A stretch of DNA of 64,000 nt from positions 2,363,707 to 2,427,706 of the forward strand of contig BFEA01000181.1 of assembly GCA_003427395.1 (NCBI GenBank), written 5' to 3'. Both the position numbers and the translations under genes were made by a program. The stretch comes from Chara braunii. Taxonomy: Eukaryota > Streptophyta > Charophyceae > Charales > Characeae. Shown piece by piece: positions 10,666 through 21,699 of the stretch (its first letter is position 1; each line of letters begins with the position of its first letter). Under the pieces are notes generated by a model, which worked only from the letters and a program-made list of their open reading frames with translations, searched no databases and was not told the origin of the DNA.

Positions 10666-11013
10666 CCTGGTCAATGCCCTTGCTCAACTCGTTCCAGCTG
10701 GGTATCGTTCGTCTTACGGCGAGTGGGTGCCGTTCGTCTTCTCGTTCCAGTTGGGTCGACGCTCCGGCCAACGGTCTTGGTCATCTCGCCGGTCAATGCC
10801 TGGTCAATGCCCTTGGTAAACTCTCGATCAACATTGGTTAGCTCCCCTGGTCAACCCTTCGACCTTCCGGCTATGGAGGATTTTCTTCTTCATCTAGCCC
10901 TCCGTTTTCTTTCCCCTGGCTATGGTCGACTTTATCTCCTTCGTTAACTTCCGTTATCCCTTCTCTTTGGGTCTTGCTTCGCTTCTTCCTGTTAGTCGTC
11001 TTCTTCCTCGAGC

Positions 11014-11062
<49 letters not shown>

Positions 11063-11122
11063 TTGACTCCGACTATGTCTGCTGCTTTCTTCTTGCTGCT
11101 GCTCCGACGTGGACAACAGGAA
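10666..11122 (-). mobile_element. 5' leader fragment of a family B Ty3 element
   Basis: Repeated GGTCAA.. phrases followed by pyrimidine-rich CTATGG-containing sequence resemble 47750-48430, the untranslated leader of element 5. It includes a (CT)20 tract (11020-11060). On the minus strand it lies just inside the primer site at 11123-11137, as a leader should. The Gag-Pol body that should follow to the left is absent and element 1 lies there instead. Confidence 0.6.
11020..11060. repeat. (CT)n microsatellite
   Basis: Uninterrupted CT dinucleotide run of about 40 bp. Confidence 0.98.
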
Positions 11123-11137
11123 CCAGCTTCGATACCA
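11123..11137 (-). other. primer binding site, family B fragment
   Basis: Minus strand TGGTATCGAAGCTGG, one base inside the LTR edge (TTGCA.. read outward). It resembles the initiator-tRNA-Met primer site TGGTATCAGAGC. The equivalent in element 5 is at 48444-48458. Confidence 0.7.
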
Positions 11138-11138
11138 A

Positions 11139-11544
11139 TGCAATCAGACTCGGCTTCAGACTTGCTTACAACATGCATGCACACGAACTGATGACAAAAC
11201 CGAACTCTTTCAACTCAGGGTCAACAATGAACTTGTATTAAAACTCGGTTCAAGTCATATGTACAACTTGTGGCTATGGCTTACGATCACTGTCTCCACC
11301 ACCAGCAACACTCTCCCTCGTTCACACATGTACGAGGATCACCCTGAATGTCCATGCTACATAGACACACACACTCTGCACACTCTGTCTGCACCAACAG
11401 TTGGGCGGCTATGGCCGACGTAGTCTTCCTCCTCCTAGCTATGACCGTCGTCATCTTCCTCACTGGGCAGCTATGGCCGCTGTCTTCCTCACTGCACACT
11501 TCCTCTCCGGACACCTGCTGACCTCCATGCACAAGATACCAAGG
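11139..11544 (-). mobile_element. family B 5' LTR, inner part (split by element 2)
   Basis: Plus-strand start TGCAATCAGACTCG is identical to the LTR edges of element 5 (40764 and 48460), so this is the inner end of a minus-strand 5' LTR. It is interrupted at 11544/20533 by element 2 and resumes at 20533 with GAATGAATGAAT, matching 41134-41145 of the element 5 LTR. The matching 3' LTR is not in the window. Confidence 0.75.
11541..11544 (+). repeat. target site duplication AAGG, left copy (element 2)
   Basis: AAGG directly before the 5' LTR. The same four bases follow the 3' LTR at 20533-20536. The paralogous uninterrupted sequence at 20945-20985 reads ATACCAAGGCAACTCTTCCGC with a single AAGG. 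Confidence 0.9.
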
Positions 11545-11609
11545 TGCAATGACTTGCTGATTTCTGTTGTCGAGGCTAACTGTGAGGCTGTACGGCTAGT
11601 TTCACAATT

Positions 11610-11792
11610 TTGTTTGGCTGAGGGCTAACCGAGAGACCTGCCTGTAAGGAAATTCGTGAGGGACAGATCTGCAAATCTGGGAAAATACAGGCCCGGTACT
11701 NTTGTTTGGCTGAGGGCTAACCGAGAGACCTGCCTGTAAGGAAATTCGTGAGGGACAGATCTGCAAATCTGGGAAAATACAGGCCCGGTACT
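11610..11792 (+). other. 91-bp exact duplication around one N (probable assembly artefact)
   Basis: 11610-11700 and 11702-11792 are identical and separated only by the single N at 11701. The 3' LTR has the segment once. This is how unmerged overlapping contig ends look. Confidence 0.85.
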
Positions 11793-11989
11793 AACCCGAA
11801 TTCCTACCGCTACCCTAACTGCCCACAGCAGGCCCGGGCTACCCCTAGGATAGACAGGTCCTAAGTGGCCTACGCTGCTAGACGGTCCTATAGCCTATAG
11901 TCGGGTCCGGTAGAGGCCGAGAGGCCGAAACAGCAACGGTACCGGTCGGTCAGTCAGTCCGGTCTAGGTCTAGGGTAGAGTAGTGAATC

Positions 11990-11997
11990 TATAAATA
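11990..11997 (+). promoter_or_regulatory. TATA box in 5' LTR of element 2
   Basis: TATAAATA, about 445 bp into the LTR. The 3' LTR has TATAAGTA at 19778. The RNA start would be about 30 bp downstream. Confidence 0.6.
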
Positions 11998-12668
11998 TTT
12001 GAGGAAAATCAGTTCAGGACTTTTGGCTTTTCATTTTCTCATTGCAGCGTTCGTGGCCAACGAAGTACTGCAGCGCTTAGAGTCTACAGCGGACCTGAGA
12101 CTTCAGCTTACGTGAGGCAGCCATAGCCGGCCTTCCTGAGACAGCCGAAGCTGGGGCTGGTCTCAGCACATCTACCCTCTGGGGGTATCTGCGCTTGGCA
12201 GGGTCTTCGTCAGAGTGACTCATCGGCACTGAGGACTACATCGCTGTTCATGATCTTCATCTGGGTGTATGGCGCTGGCCTCTGGGAGGCTGTGTCAGTG
12301 CAGCGCTAGACTCTGAGAGTGGAGTAGTGGGTGGAGTGTGTGGTTCTGGGGTGGCGAGACACTGGGTTGAACTCCGTAACGATAATTGAGGTTAACTGAG
12401 TTGAGTTGGCTCATCATCTGTGTTATATTCCGATTGTGATCTTCACAGTGTCATCTTGTGATTGGTTGTTGGGAGTTTGTGAGAGAGAGGGAAACACTGT
12501 GTGTATTCTCCCCATCTGTGCATGGTTGCTATTCCGCTGCTTATCTCTGGTCTGTGTACAGTTTGGACTCTGTCTCTCCTCCCCTTTGTCTTGTGCATGT
12601 ATGGGCATGCGTGAGATACTTTGTGTGAGTGGTGAGAAAAATTGTCAGACAACCAAGTTCATAACAGT

Positions 12669-12680
12669 TGGTATCAGAGC
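12669..12680 (+). other. primer binding site of element 2
   Basis: TGGTATCAGAGC two bases after the LTR end. This is the standard site complementary to the 3' end of plant initiator tRNA-Met, which primes minus-strand cDNA. Confidence 0.93.
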
Positions 12681-14162
12681 GGAGATTGGACTAAGGGCAC
12701 TGAGGGTTAAGCGCAACAGATGCACCTGCTCCTTCTGGCTCTATTTGGCGAGAAGCTCCGTGTTGAAGCTTCATCTTCAGGGAAGATACAGAGAGGGGAG
12801 TAGGTATACAAGCGGTGAATTATGAGATTCAGTGTGTGATTGATCAGGCACCCTGAGCCTGTCTGAGTGCCTGACAGGATTTGGCGAGAACAGGGGTATT
12901 TCGCCATTCACTCTTCTGAGCTCAGTTCATGACTGAGTCCAGGGTGGCAAATTACACCCTAATCCAGTGATACCTGGGTGGCGGCATCAAACCCAGTATA
13001 GCCTTGGGGGAGAATTGATCACAGGATCAGTCTCCTGCTGGATTAGTCCTAATCAGGGCTAAATTTAGCCCCAGCGGCTTACCTCGGCAGTGGCGAGATA
13101 TCTTCAGGAGAATTCTCTAGTGCCACTGGGCCAGATTCAGTGAATCTGAGAGTTGGGGTTGAAGCGCCACAAGGTACTGAGCAAGACCAATAAGTTTCAG
13201 GAGATTCTATACGTGGAAATCAGTGGAGGAGTGTCTGCATGAAAGTGGCGAGATCCGGGTTTTGTCAGCCATAGCCAGAACTTCATCATCCACCGAGGTA
13301 AACATGTAAGTGAGTGTGTTCTGTGTGAATCCCTGAGTAGCCATAGCCATCTTCTTCCTCCCTACCCTGACCCATATCTCACCATCTATTGACCTGTTCT
13401 GACTCAAAATTGTTCTGGGAGTGTATGATCATTCTGTGAGTTTTGTACAACAAAAGTTGTAATATTGTGAATCATGGTTTTGCTCTGAGTCTATTTTTAG
13501 TCTGTGCTATCTAGGGTCAGTCAAAACTCAGATTCTTTCCGTCAGAATTTAAGTCTGTCAGTCTGGGGTGAATCGCAATTCAGTATTTGACATCTCTGTC
13601 AAACCGCTAATCCAGAATCAATGTATTTGAGTTATTACAGTGGAATCCTGAAAATCGTTGTATCAGTGAGTGTTTCTGTTGATGTCAGCAGTGGCAATTT
13701 GAGTTATTACAGTGGAATCCTGAAAATCGTTGTATCAGTGAGTGTTTCTGTTGATGTCAGCAGTGGCAAAATTTGAGTTTAGGGCTATCAGGTGCATCGC
13801 TACTATTTGTTGCCCTGTTCTAGTTAGTTCTTGCCTGTATCTATCTCCACCACTAATCATCTTTGTTTTCTGATGGGCTCTGGAATGTTAGTGACCTTTG
13901 GAATATACTGGAAGTGGTTGTTTCAACTTCAGTGAAGGTTCATTGTCAGGTAAAGGAAATCGTTAGTGAATGATTTTACTGGACTTACAGTCAGTCTGGT
14001 TACTGACCCCAGTGGTTGTATTCTAACCCTAACCGCTTGTGCCTACTAACCCACCTTACCCTGTGAATTGGTAGTGCAGCGATTTCTGAGTATCTGAGTG
14101 GACTGTAAATCGCTGCATCCTTTGCTGTCCAACACTGCTAATTATTGTTTCTGAAAGGGAAG
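12681..14162 (+). other. untranslated leader of element 2
   Basis: About 1.5 kb between PBS and the Gag ATG, with no long frame. It contains a 72-bp tandem duplication (13625-13696 and 13697-13768). It should hold the RNA packaging signal, but none can be pointed to. Confidence 0.6.
13625..13768 (+). repeat. 72-bp exact tandem duplication
   Basis: Two back-to-back copies starting ATTTGAGTTATTACAG, apparently identical, inside the element 2 leader. Confidence 0.92.
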
Positions 14163-15787
14163 ATGTCTGACGCTGCGAAGTCGGGCGAGGGGCAGGTAGA
14201 AGTTGTGGTCAAGGAGGAAGGGAAACCTTCCCCCTCTACTACTTTTCCTGCTCCTCTCACCCCGGCTCAGCGGCGCAAGAGGGGAATTGAGGCCAAACTG
14301 CGAGAGCAACAAGCGCTACTCGCAGAAGCTGAGAGACAGGAGTTTCTGCTGCAGCAGTTGAGTTGGAGGCTGCAACAAATGCCTCCCGCAAGGAGTTTCT
14401 GCTGCAGCAAGCAGAGAAGACTGCGGCAGATGAGAGGGTGGCCCAGTGCACCACATACCTGGCTGAGCTGGTGCTCTTTCAAAACAAGATCACAGCCAGC
14501 CACTTTACTAACTGGGATGACCGGATTCAGTGTCTGGAGACCAAAGTAGGCGACCTGGCGACTCAGCAGTCCAAGATCCTGGACGCTATCCAGAATCTGA
14601 CTGCTCAGTTGACAGCAGCCCGCCTGATTGCACCTGCGGTACCATCCCCTGCCTCTACCAAACCTAAACAGTCTTCCCCTAATTCTTCACCTCCTCCTTC
14701 TCCTCATAGTTCCCACCAGTCATCTCCCTCGACCTCCTCCCAGGCTAAAGTCAAGCCTCCTCTCACCTTTGCTGCGGTTGTTGCTGGGGATCTGCGAGGA
14801 CCCAAGATCCCTGCACCCAGCAAGTTTAGGGGCGATGACCCCAAAACTGATGTTGGGGACTGGGCAGCAGGAACCCGGGCCTACCTGAAGGGTTTCGTGT
14901 GCCCAGAACAACAGAAGGTGGCCACCGTTGTGGGGCTGCTGGAGGGCCCAGCCCAGAAATGGGTTACGTCCACAGCCAGCGCCCAGCAGCAGACTTTGGA
15001 GGATTGGGCCTCAGCACTGGGAGTGGGGCCACTTCTGCAGGCCCTGGAGGACAGGTTTGCAGACAAGGAGCGTGCACGTAAGGCTGTTGACAAGATCGTA
15101 CGCCTTGGGCAGCAGCGGTACAGCGGCAGTCTGCGGGCCCTTTTGCTGAATTTGAGCAGTTAACCTCCACCCCTGGTTTGGTTATGTCCAGTGATGATTC
15201 GCCGACTAACTTCTGCAGGGCTGCGCCTGAGAAGTTTTCTGTTGCCTTATACAGCGCAGGGCATAAAGACTGGAGGTCTTTTGGACACGCAGCGCTGGAC
15301 ATGGAGGCCTAGCTCCATGTCCAGGCCCCCTCCAGTGACAGGAGGAAAGGCGCCTTCCCTCGCGGTGGTAGAAAGGGAAAGGCGGCCTTTGCATATGCGG
15401 GCTCTGGGTCCAGGATCCCAGCCTGGTACACCGCAAGATGGGACTGGTTCAGCTGCTGGCCCAGATGTTGCAGCAGTCATTCAGCAGCTGCAGGCTGCGC
15501 TGGGGGCCTTCCAAAAGGTCGGGTCTTCCTCCAGCACAGCCTCCAGCAGCAAGGGGAAGAGCCAGGGACGTCGCTCTTCAACCCCTGCCCGACGCCCCAA
15601 CTTGCCACGTGACGTCCGATTCCCAACAGACCCCCTGAACCCCAACACTCTCCCTTGGCATGATCTGAAAATCCAGGAGGGTGTGTGGAGGAAGAGGAAG
15701 GAAAGGGGTGTCTATTTGGGGTGTGAGGGGCAGCACTTTCTCAAGGACTGTCCCTACATGCCCATCCCAGCTCAGTCAAAAAACTGA
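14163..15787 (+). pseudogene. Gag polyprotein, element 2
   Basis: Start chosen at ATG 14163 (MSDAAKSGEG), because element 3 Gag also appears to begin MSDAS. The N-terminal third is a Gln/Glu/Ala-rich helix with two copies of EFLLQQ; the frame shifts between them near 14350-14400. The capsid-like domain follows in another frame, 14363-15163 (APSKFRGD, DVGDWAAG, VVGLLEGPAQKW, LEDRFADKE), and shifts again near 15135. The C-terminal basic part lies at 15191-15787, with a damaged zinc knuckle CEGQHFLKDC that has lost its first Cys pair. At least three frame changes, so it is not a functional Gag. Confidence 0.8.
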
Positions 15788-15846
15788 AGCTGACCCTGAA
15801 GACTGCAGTTCCCTCCAATGCTACACCTGCACCTGCATCTGCCAGC

Positions 15847-17265
15847 GTGGGGACTGCGCGGGCAGCATCCTTCTGCTATGAGGATCCTGACCCGGATGAG
15901 GAACCGGATCAGTCGGAGTGTCAGTCACTTGCTGCTTTCTTCTTTCACCTGAAAGAACAAAAGAGAAGCAAGTCTGATCTCATACTCCTTCGGCCCCTGA
16001 TCAACAACATCATAATCAAGGGGTTATTAGACTGTGGAGCCACCCGCAATGTCATGTCTCCCAGTGCAGTTAAAAAGCTGCATCTGGGCATGAAGGTGGT
16101 GCAGCTCCAGCAACCGCTGCAGGTCAGGATAGGTGACTCCACTGTTCTAACTATCAGGGAGAAGGTCAGGGGCATACCTGTGACCTTCGATAGTGCTGGA
16201 GAAGTCAGACATAGTCTGAACTTCTACATATTCCCTGATCTACCCTTTGATCTGGTTTTCTCTATGCAGTGGCTGAAAGCAGTCAACCCAAGGATCGACA
16301 GGCAGATTCCCAGGGTTGAGCTGCCTGACAGCAAGGGGGTGTATCAACCATGCATGATTGCTGCTGAACACCACCGTAAGACTTCGTGCTTCTGCCTGAG
16401 AGCAAGGGAGTTCTATGCTCTCTCACGCCAGTACCACCATGAGCGTCTGTTTATTGCTTTGGTCAAGCAATCAGATGCTCCCCCTGTTTCATGTCCTCCT
16501 GAGATACAGCAGGTGGTTGACCAGTATGCTGATCTGATGCAGGAGCCCTTTGGATTACCCAACCGGCCAACCAAGCATCATATTGAGCTGCTACCTGGAG
16601 CGGTCCCTCCCAAGGGCCGCATCTACAGGATGTCCCCTGCTGAGCTTGAGGAGCTTAGAAAGCAGCTTAAGACCTTGACCAGCAAAGGCTGGATTAGGCC
16701 CAGCACTTCTGAATTCGGCGCCCCAATCCTCTTTGTTCCAAAAGGGAGTGGCGAATTCAGAATGTGCATCGACTACAGGGGTCTCAATAAGATCACTAGG
16801 AAGAGTACAGAGCCCCTCCCTAGGATCGATGACCTTCTGGATACGGTCCAAGGATGCACTATCTTCAGCAAAGTCGATCTCAAATCGGGCTATCACCAGA
16901 TTGAGATGGCAGAGGAGGATGCCCACAAGACAGCCTTCAAAACCATATATGGCACATATGAGTATCTGGTTATGCCATTTGGACTCTGCAATGCACCTGG
17001 CACGTTCCAGACAGAGATGCACCGCATCTTCAGGCCTTACCTGGACAAGTTAATGGTCGTCTACCTGGATGATATCCCGGTATTCAGTCGGACTGCCAGG
17101 GACCATGCGGAGCATTTGGCTCTTGTTCTTCAGTCATTACGTGACAGCCAGTACAAGATCAACAGGGAGAAGTCCTCGTTTGGAGTTCCCTCTGTCATCT
17201 ACCTGGGCCACGTAATCTCTGGAGATGGTCTGGCTCTTGAAGCAGCTAAGATTGCTGCTATTTAG
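15847..17265 (+). pseudogene. protease and reverse transcriptase, element 2 (premature stop)
   Basis: A 472-residue open stretch. Protease signature LLDCGATRNVMS with Asp at residue 62 (DCGA rather than DS/TGA), then DLPFDLVFSMQWL. The RT part begins near residue 255 (PKGRIYRMSPAELEELRKQL), with SKGWIRPS, MCIDYRGLNK, FSKVDLKSGYHQ, MPFGLCNAPGTF and the active site VVYLDDIPVF (the usual DDIL is DDIP). It is cut by TAG at 17263-17265, after which the same frame continues with recognisable RT connection residues (GLASYYRKFVRNFS). The frame then changes near 17430. Confidence 0.9.
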
Positions 17266-17987
17266 GAGTGGCCACAACCACAGGCAATGAGAGATGTTCG
17301 GTCTTTCTTGGGTCTGGCCTCCTACTACAGAAAGTTCGTCAGGAACTTTTCTGCAGTGGCTGCACCCCTGACTAACCTCACAAAGAAGACACTCCCTTTC
17401 TTTGGTCCCTTCACTGTCAGATGGCCTTTGCACGAGTCAAATAGGCCTTGACTCGTGCCCCTGTTCTGAAGTTACCTGACCCCACCTTGCCATTTGTCCT
17501 AACCACTGACGCCAGTCAGTATGGCATTGGGGCAGTACTTCAGCAGGATGATGGGAATGGTCTGAGACCTGTCGAGTTTACGAGTAAGAAGATCAAGACT
17601 CAGAAGCTTCAGGACTCTACCTACGAGAAAGAGCTATATGCTCTTCTCAGTGCCCTGAAACATTGGAAGCACTTTCTCCTGGGAAGACACTTCAAGATCT
17701 TCTCTGATCATTCCACTTTACAGTGGTTGAAGACCCAGGGAGAGTTAAACGATAAGTTGGCACGTTACATTCAGTTCATCGACATGTTTTATTTTGAACT
17801 GATGCACAAGAAGGGTTGCTACAATAAGGTAGCTGACGCCCTCTCTCGTAGGCCTGATTCTTTTGCACTGATCTCCTCTACTCACTCCTTTGGAGAGGAG
17901 GTCCGTCAGACCATCACTCGTCTGCTGCCTCGCGATCCGACTTATGGACCCATCGTCAGGAATCTGCAAGCAGATCCCAATTCTTAA
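17266..17987 (+). pseudogene. RT connection and RNase H, element 2
   Basis: RNase H follows in frame 3 from about 17448. TTDASQYGIGAVLQQDDG holds the first catalytic Asp, STYEKELYALL the Glu, KIFSDHSTLQWLK the second Asp, and CYNKVADALSRRP the last Asp, so all four active-site acids are visible. It ends at an in-frame TAA (17985-17987) between RNase H and integrase, and the same frame reopens 12 bp later. Confidence 0.88.
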
Positions 17988-17999
17988 CCTGGCTATGCC

Positions 18000-19381
18000 A
18001 TGAGTTCAGATCTGCTGTACACTTACAGCAGAGGGGAGGAGCGCTTATGCATTCCTGAGGATCAGCAGCTCATGACACTGCTGATGTCAGAGTGCCATGA
18101 TGCGCGTGGTCACTTTGGGTTCTTAAAGTCGTATGCAGCCCTGTCGCAGCGCTTCTTCTGGAAGGAGATGCGGAGTGATATGCTGCGCTATGTGGATACC
18201 TGTGAGCTCTGCCAAAGGAACAAGGTTCAACGGAAACCTCCTTTGGGACTGCTCAAACCCCTACCCATACCTGATGGTCCTGCTCAGTCTGTGTCTATTG
18301 ACTTTACAGACTTAGGCAAGACCACCCCTCGGGGCATGCGTCAGGTCATGGTCTGCGTGGACAGGTTCTCCAAATATGCAGAGTTCCTCTTGCCAAAGGT
18401 AGCTAGAGTCCCGGCTGTGAGAACAACCTTTTTTGAGAGATGGGTCACTCACCATGGACCGCCCACCTCTATTGTCAGCGATCAAGATCCACGTTTCTGC
18501 AGCGATGAGTGGCAGTCCTATTGTAAGGACTACTTACACTCTCGTCTGGACATGACTTCTGGTCGTCATCCTGAAGCCAATGGTCAGGCTGAAGTGATGA
18601 ACCAAGTCCTGTCCCAGCTGTTGCGTCCTGTTATCTCCCCAGATCAACAGGACTGGGATCTCCACCTTGCGAGGGCACAGCTCATGTATAACATGTCTGT
18701 CCACTCCTCGACCGGGTTCAGTCTTTACATTGGGGACGTGAACCACGTCAGCCTCTCGATGATATCATCGATAAGGCGAAGACAGATCTGACACCTGGCA
18801 CAACAGAGTTTGCCAGACGCTATCGTCTGGATGTGGAAAGAGCCCGCGCGAACTTGTTCAGGGCCCAAAAGGCCATGATTGAACAAGCCAATCGCCACAG
18901 GCGGCCTTCCCCCATCCGCACTGGTGATCATGTCTGGGTGGTCAGTTCCGAGCTGTCGAGGGAGAAGGATATCTCCCCCAAGTTGTTGCCACGCTACTTG
19001 GGTCCATGGCATGTCCTAGATACAGTGGGCGCTGATCCCTTCGGTCCGTCGTATGTTATCGACGTCCCGCTGCATCTACGTACCTATCCGGTCTTCCATG
19101 CATCTAAGTTGCTTCCTTTCACTCCAGCTGATGCATTTCCTGACCGGCCCCCTCAATTCGGTCCACCAATCCCAGGTAAGGGACATGACATTGACCGGAT
19201 TGAGGATGAGTGGGGCTCAGGCCCCGATCGGCAGTATCTCGTCAGGTTTGCGTTTCAGCCACCTTCTGAGAACCACTGGTTCTACAAGAAGGACCTGATC
19301 AAGACAGCAAAGTCTATTGTTCTGCGGTATGAAGCGGCTCAGAAGGGTAACCTTCGCCGTTCACCCCGCTTGCACCCCTAG
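18000..19381 (+). pseudogene. integrase with chromodomain-like tail, element 2
   Basis: 18000-18791 contains the HHCC zinc-binding part (MSECHDARGHFG, DTCELCQRNK) and the catalytic core with Asp in SVSIDFTDL, Asp in IVSDQDPRF and Glu in NGQAEVMNQ: all three catalytic residues are kept. A frameshift near 18740 moves the rest to 18833-19381, which has the C-terminal module PKLLPRYLGPWHV, HLRTYPVFHASKL and a chromodomain-like tail (DIDRIEDEW..YLVRF..HWFYKKDL). Such tails in chromoviruses steer insertion toward particular chromatin. Ends at a TAG just before the PPT. Confidence 0.88.
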
Positions 19382-19400
19382 CTCGGAGGTCCTCGCTCCC

Positions 19401-19412
19401 GGGGAGGGTAAG
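19401..19412 (+). other. polypurine tract of element 2
   Basis: GGGGAGGGTAAG, two bases before the 3' LTR start TGCAATGA. Confidence 0.8.
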
Positions 19413-19414
19413 CC

Positions 19415-20532
19415 TGCAATGACTTGCTGATTTTTGCTGCCGAGGCTAACTGTGAGGCTGTACACTAATCGGTAGGCTAGTTTCGCAATTTTGTTTGGCT
19501 GAGGGCTAACCGAGAGACCTGCCTGCAAGGAAATTCGTGAGGGACAGATCTGCAAATCCGGGAAAATACAGGCCCGATACTAACCCGAATTCCTACCGCT
19601 ACCCTAAGTGCCCACAGCAGGCCCGGGCTACCCTAGGACAGACAGGCCCTAAGTGGCCTACGCTGCTAGACGGTCCTATAGCCTATAGTCGGGTCCGGTA
19701 GAGGCCGAGAGGCCGAAACAGCAACGGTTCCGGTCGGTTAGTCAGTCCGGTCTAGGTCTAGGGTAGAGTAGTGAATCTATAAGTAGTCGAGGAAAATCGG
19801 TTCAGGACTTTTGGCTTTTCATTTTCGCATTGCAGCATTCGTGGCCAACGAAGTATTGCAGCGCTGAGAGTCTACTGCGGACCTGAGACTTCAGCTTACG
19901 TGAGGCAGCCATAGTCGGCCTTCCTGAGACAGCCGGAGTTGGGGCTGGTCTCAGCGCATCTACCCTCTGGGGGTATCTGCGCTTGGCAGGGCTATTCGGA
20001 GGCTCTTCGCTGGGCACATGTGGACGTTGCTGCTACGGTAGCAGCTCTGCAACCATAGCTGCCTTCTTCTTCGTCAGAGTGACTCATCGGCACTGAGGGC
20101 TACATCGCTGTTCATGATCTTCATCTGGGTGTATGGCGCTGGCCTCTGGGAGGCTGTTTCAGTGCAGCGCTAGACTCTGAGAGTGGAGTAGTGAGTGGAG
20201 TGTGTGGTTCTGGGGTGGCGAGACACTGGGTTGAACTCTGTAACGATAATTGAGGTTAACCGAGTTGAGTTGGCTCATCATCTGTGTTATATTCCAATTG
20301 TGATCTTCGCATTGTCATCTTGTGATTGGTTGTTGGGAGTTTGTCAGAGAGAGGGAAACACTCTGTGCATTCTCCCCATCTGTGCATGGTTGCTATTCCG
20401 CTGCTTATCTCTGGTCTGTGTACAGTTTGGACTCTGACTCTCCTCCCCTTTGTCTTGTGCATGTATGGGCATGTGTGAGATACTTTGTGTGTGAGTGGCG
20501 AGAAAAATTGTCAGACAACCAAGTTCATAACA
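19415..20532 (+). mobile_element. 3' LTR of element 2
   Basis: Same ends as the 5' LTR. It contains an extra stretch of about 75 bp (19998-20072) and lacks the 91-bp duplication. The TATA equivalent is TATAAGTA (19778). Confidence 0.93.
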
Positions 20533-20830
20533 AAGGCATCTCTTCTGCATGGCTCATAGGCGAATGAATGAATGGGTGGACGTTGCCCCTGTATTGATAC
20601 TTCTTCAGAGGTACCCGGGCCTGCCGCAAAACGCATGGGCTAGGGTCAAAACGCGTGGCCCGGGGAAGCTTCCAAACGTTTGGCCTTCTGGGCCAAAACG
20701 GGTGGAACACTGGAACCCACTGCGTGGTCCAGAACCTTTCCCACGTGCAGCCCCTACCCCTGGTACTTGCTGACTGGACTGGCCTATAGGGACCTACGAC
20801 CTTCTAGAGTGTACATACTTACAGATAGAC
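20533..20830 (-). mobile_element. family B 5' LTR, outer part (continuation of 11139-11544)
   Basis: Starts with the second AAGG and continues the LTR broken at 11544. GAATGAATGAAT, GGTACTTGCTG and GACCTTCTAGA follow the same order as in the element 5 LTR (41130-41440). The LTR terminus is not clear and the sequence becomes unrecognisable near 20830. Confidence 0.65.
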
Positions 20831-20839
20831 TCTAGTGCT

Positions 20840-20985
20840 CAGTAGACTAACTATGGTCGCCGTTGTCTTTCTCACTGGCCAGTTATAGCCGTTGTCTTCC
20901 TCACTGCCAAGTTCCTCCCACGGCACCTGCAGACCTCCACGCACAAGATACCAAGGCAACTCTTCCGCAACGCTCACCGTTTTAC
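20840..20985 (-). mobile_element. second partial family B LTR copy (unoccupied site)
   Basis: Resembles 11400-11544 and continues into what follows element 2 at 20533: CACAAGATACCAAGGCAACTC has the same CAAGATACCAAGG target but no insertion. It is probably a tandem remnant of the same LTR. Confidence 0.7.
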
Positions 20986-21560
20986 TTTTGTGTGACTTGG
21001 GATAAACTGAACATTGTTTCCAAACCAAATGGTTAAGTCTCTTGTTTTATTCTGAGGGAGGATTTTTGCGAAGGGCAAAACATTGTTTCAAAGCCGAATG
21101 GTTTAGCTTGAAACCACACACTATGAGTATAATTGGAGATACTTCATCTATATTTGCATGTGAACAGACAATTGGACATTGTTTCCAAGCCGAATGGTTC
21201 AACTTAGCCATATCACTATGAAGAGAGAGAAAGTCAAGAGTATAATTGGAAGCAAGTTGGGCGAGTTTAGCATTGCTTCTAAATTTAATGGCTCAATCCC
21301 TTGCCAATATTTTAAGGACGAGAGTGTTACTAAATTTTGAATACTTAAAACAATTCAGGGCGACTAGGCATTGTTTCTAAGTTGAATGGTCTAGTCACAT
21401 GCCCAAAAAAGAGAGTAGTAGTTGTGTGACCTGTTCGTGTATGATCTAAGACATGCTAGGCATTATTTCTAAGTTGAGTGGTATAGCACCATGCCATATG
21501 TAAGATGGGTAAAAGGGACAATTATCTTGAGGAGCAATGAATTATCTTGTGAGGAAACAA
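20986..21560 (+). repeat. degenerate ~95-bp repeat array (CATTGTTTC..AATGG)
   Basis: CATTGTTTCYAAGYYGAATGGT-like phrases start near 21012, 21081, 21176, 21271, 21369 and 21461, a spacing of 70-98 bp. AT-rich, no coding frame. Confidence 0.75.
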
Positions 21561-21699
21561 CTTGGGATTCTGATGAGAGTACTTCCCCATTTTGGTATGG
21601 ACTTGTTTGTGATTGAGTGTGAGTTGTACGTAGTCTGAGTATCAACTTTGATAGGTAGTTGCTTTTGGTGCTTTAATGTGCTGGAGCTATAGGACTTTG

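Larger units (their letters stand above)
11545..12666 (+). mobile_element. 5' LTR of element 2
   Basis: TG..CA termini. Its apparent length of 1122 bp includes a 91-bp exact duplication around a single N at 11701, probably an assembly join, so the true length is nearer 1030. A TATA box lies at 11990. The LTR supplies promoter and polyadenylation signals for the element. Confidence 0.93.
11545..20532 (+). mobile_element. element 2: full-length Ty3/gypsy retrotransposon
   Basis: 8,988 bp bounded by two ~1.12-kb LTRs that begin TGCAATGACTTG and end TTCATAACA, with a PBS after the first, a PPT before the second and a 4-bp AAGG duplication outside both. Domain order is Gag, protease, RT, RNase H, integrase, chromodomain-like tail. 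It contains several frameshifts and two in-frame stops (17263 and 17985), so it cannot act by itself. It sits inside an older family B LTR. The LTRs differ by an extra ~75 bp in the 3' copy (about 19998-20072) and by many point changes, so the insertion is not recent. Confidence 0.95.

Noticed and set aside
10286-10771. 161-codon minus frame with repeated IRLDGLVA
   Set aside because: The peptide repeat follows from the DNA repeat; no conserved family and no neighbour support.
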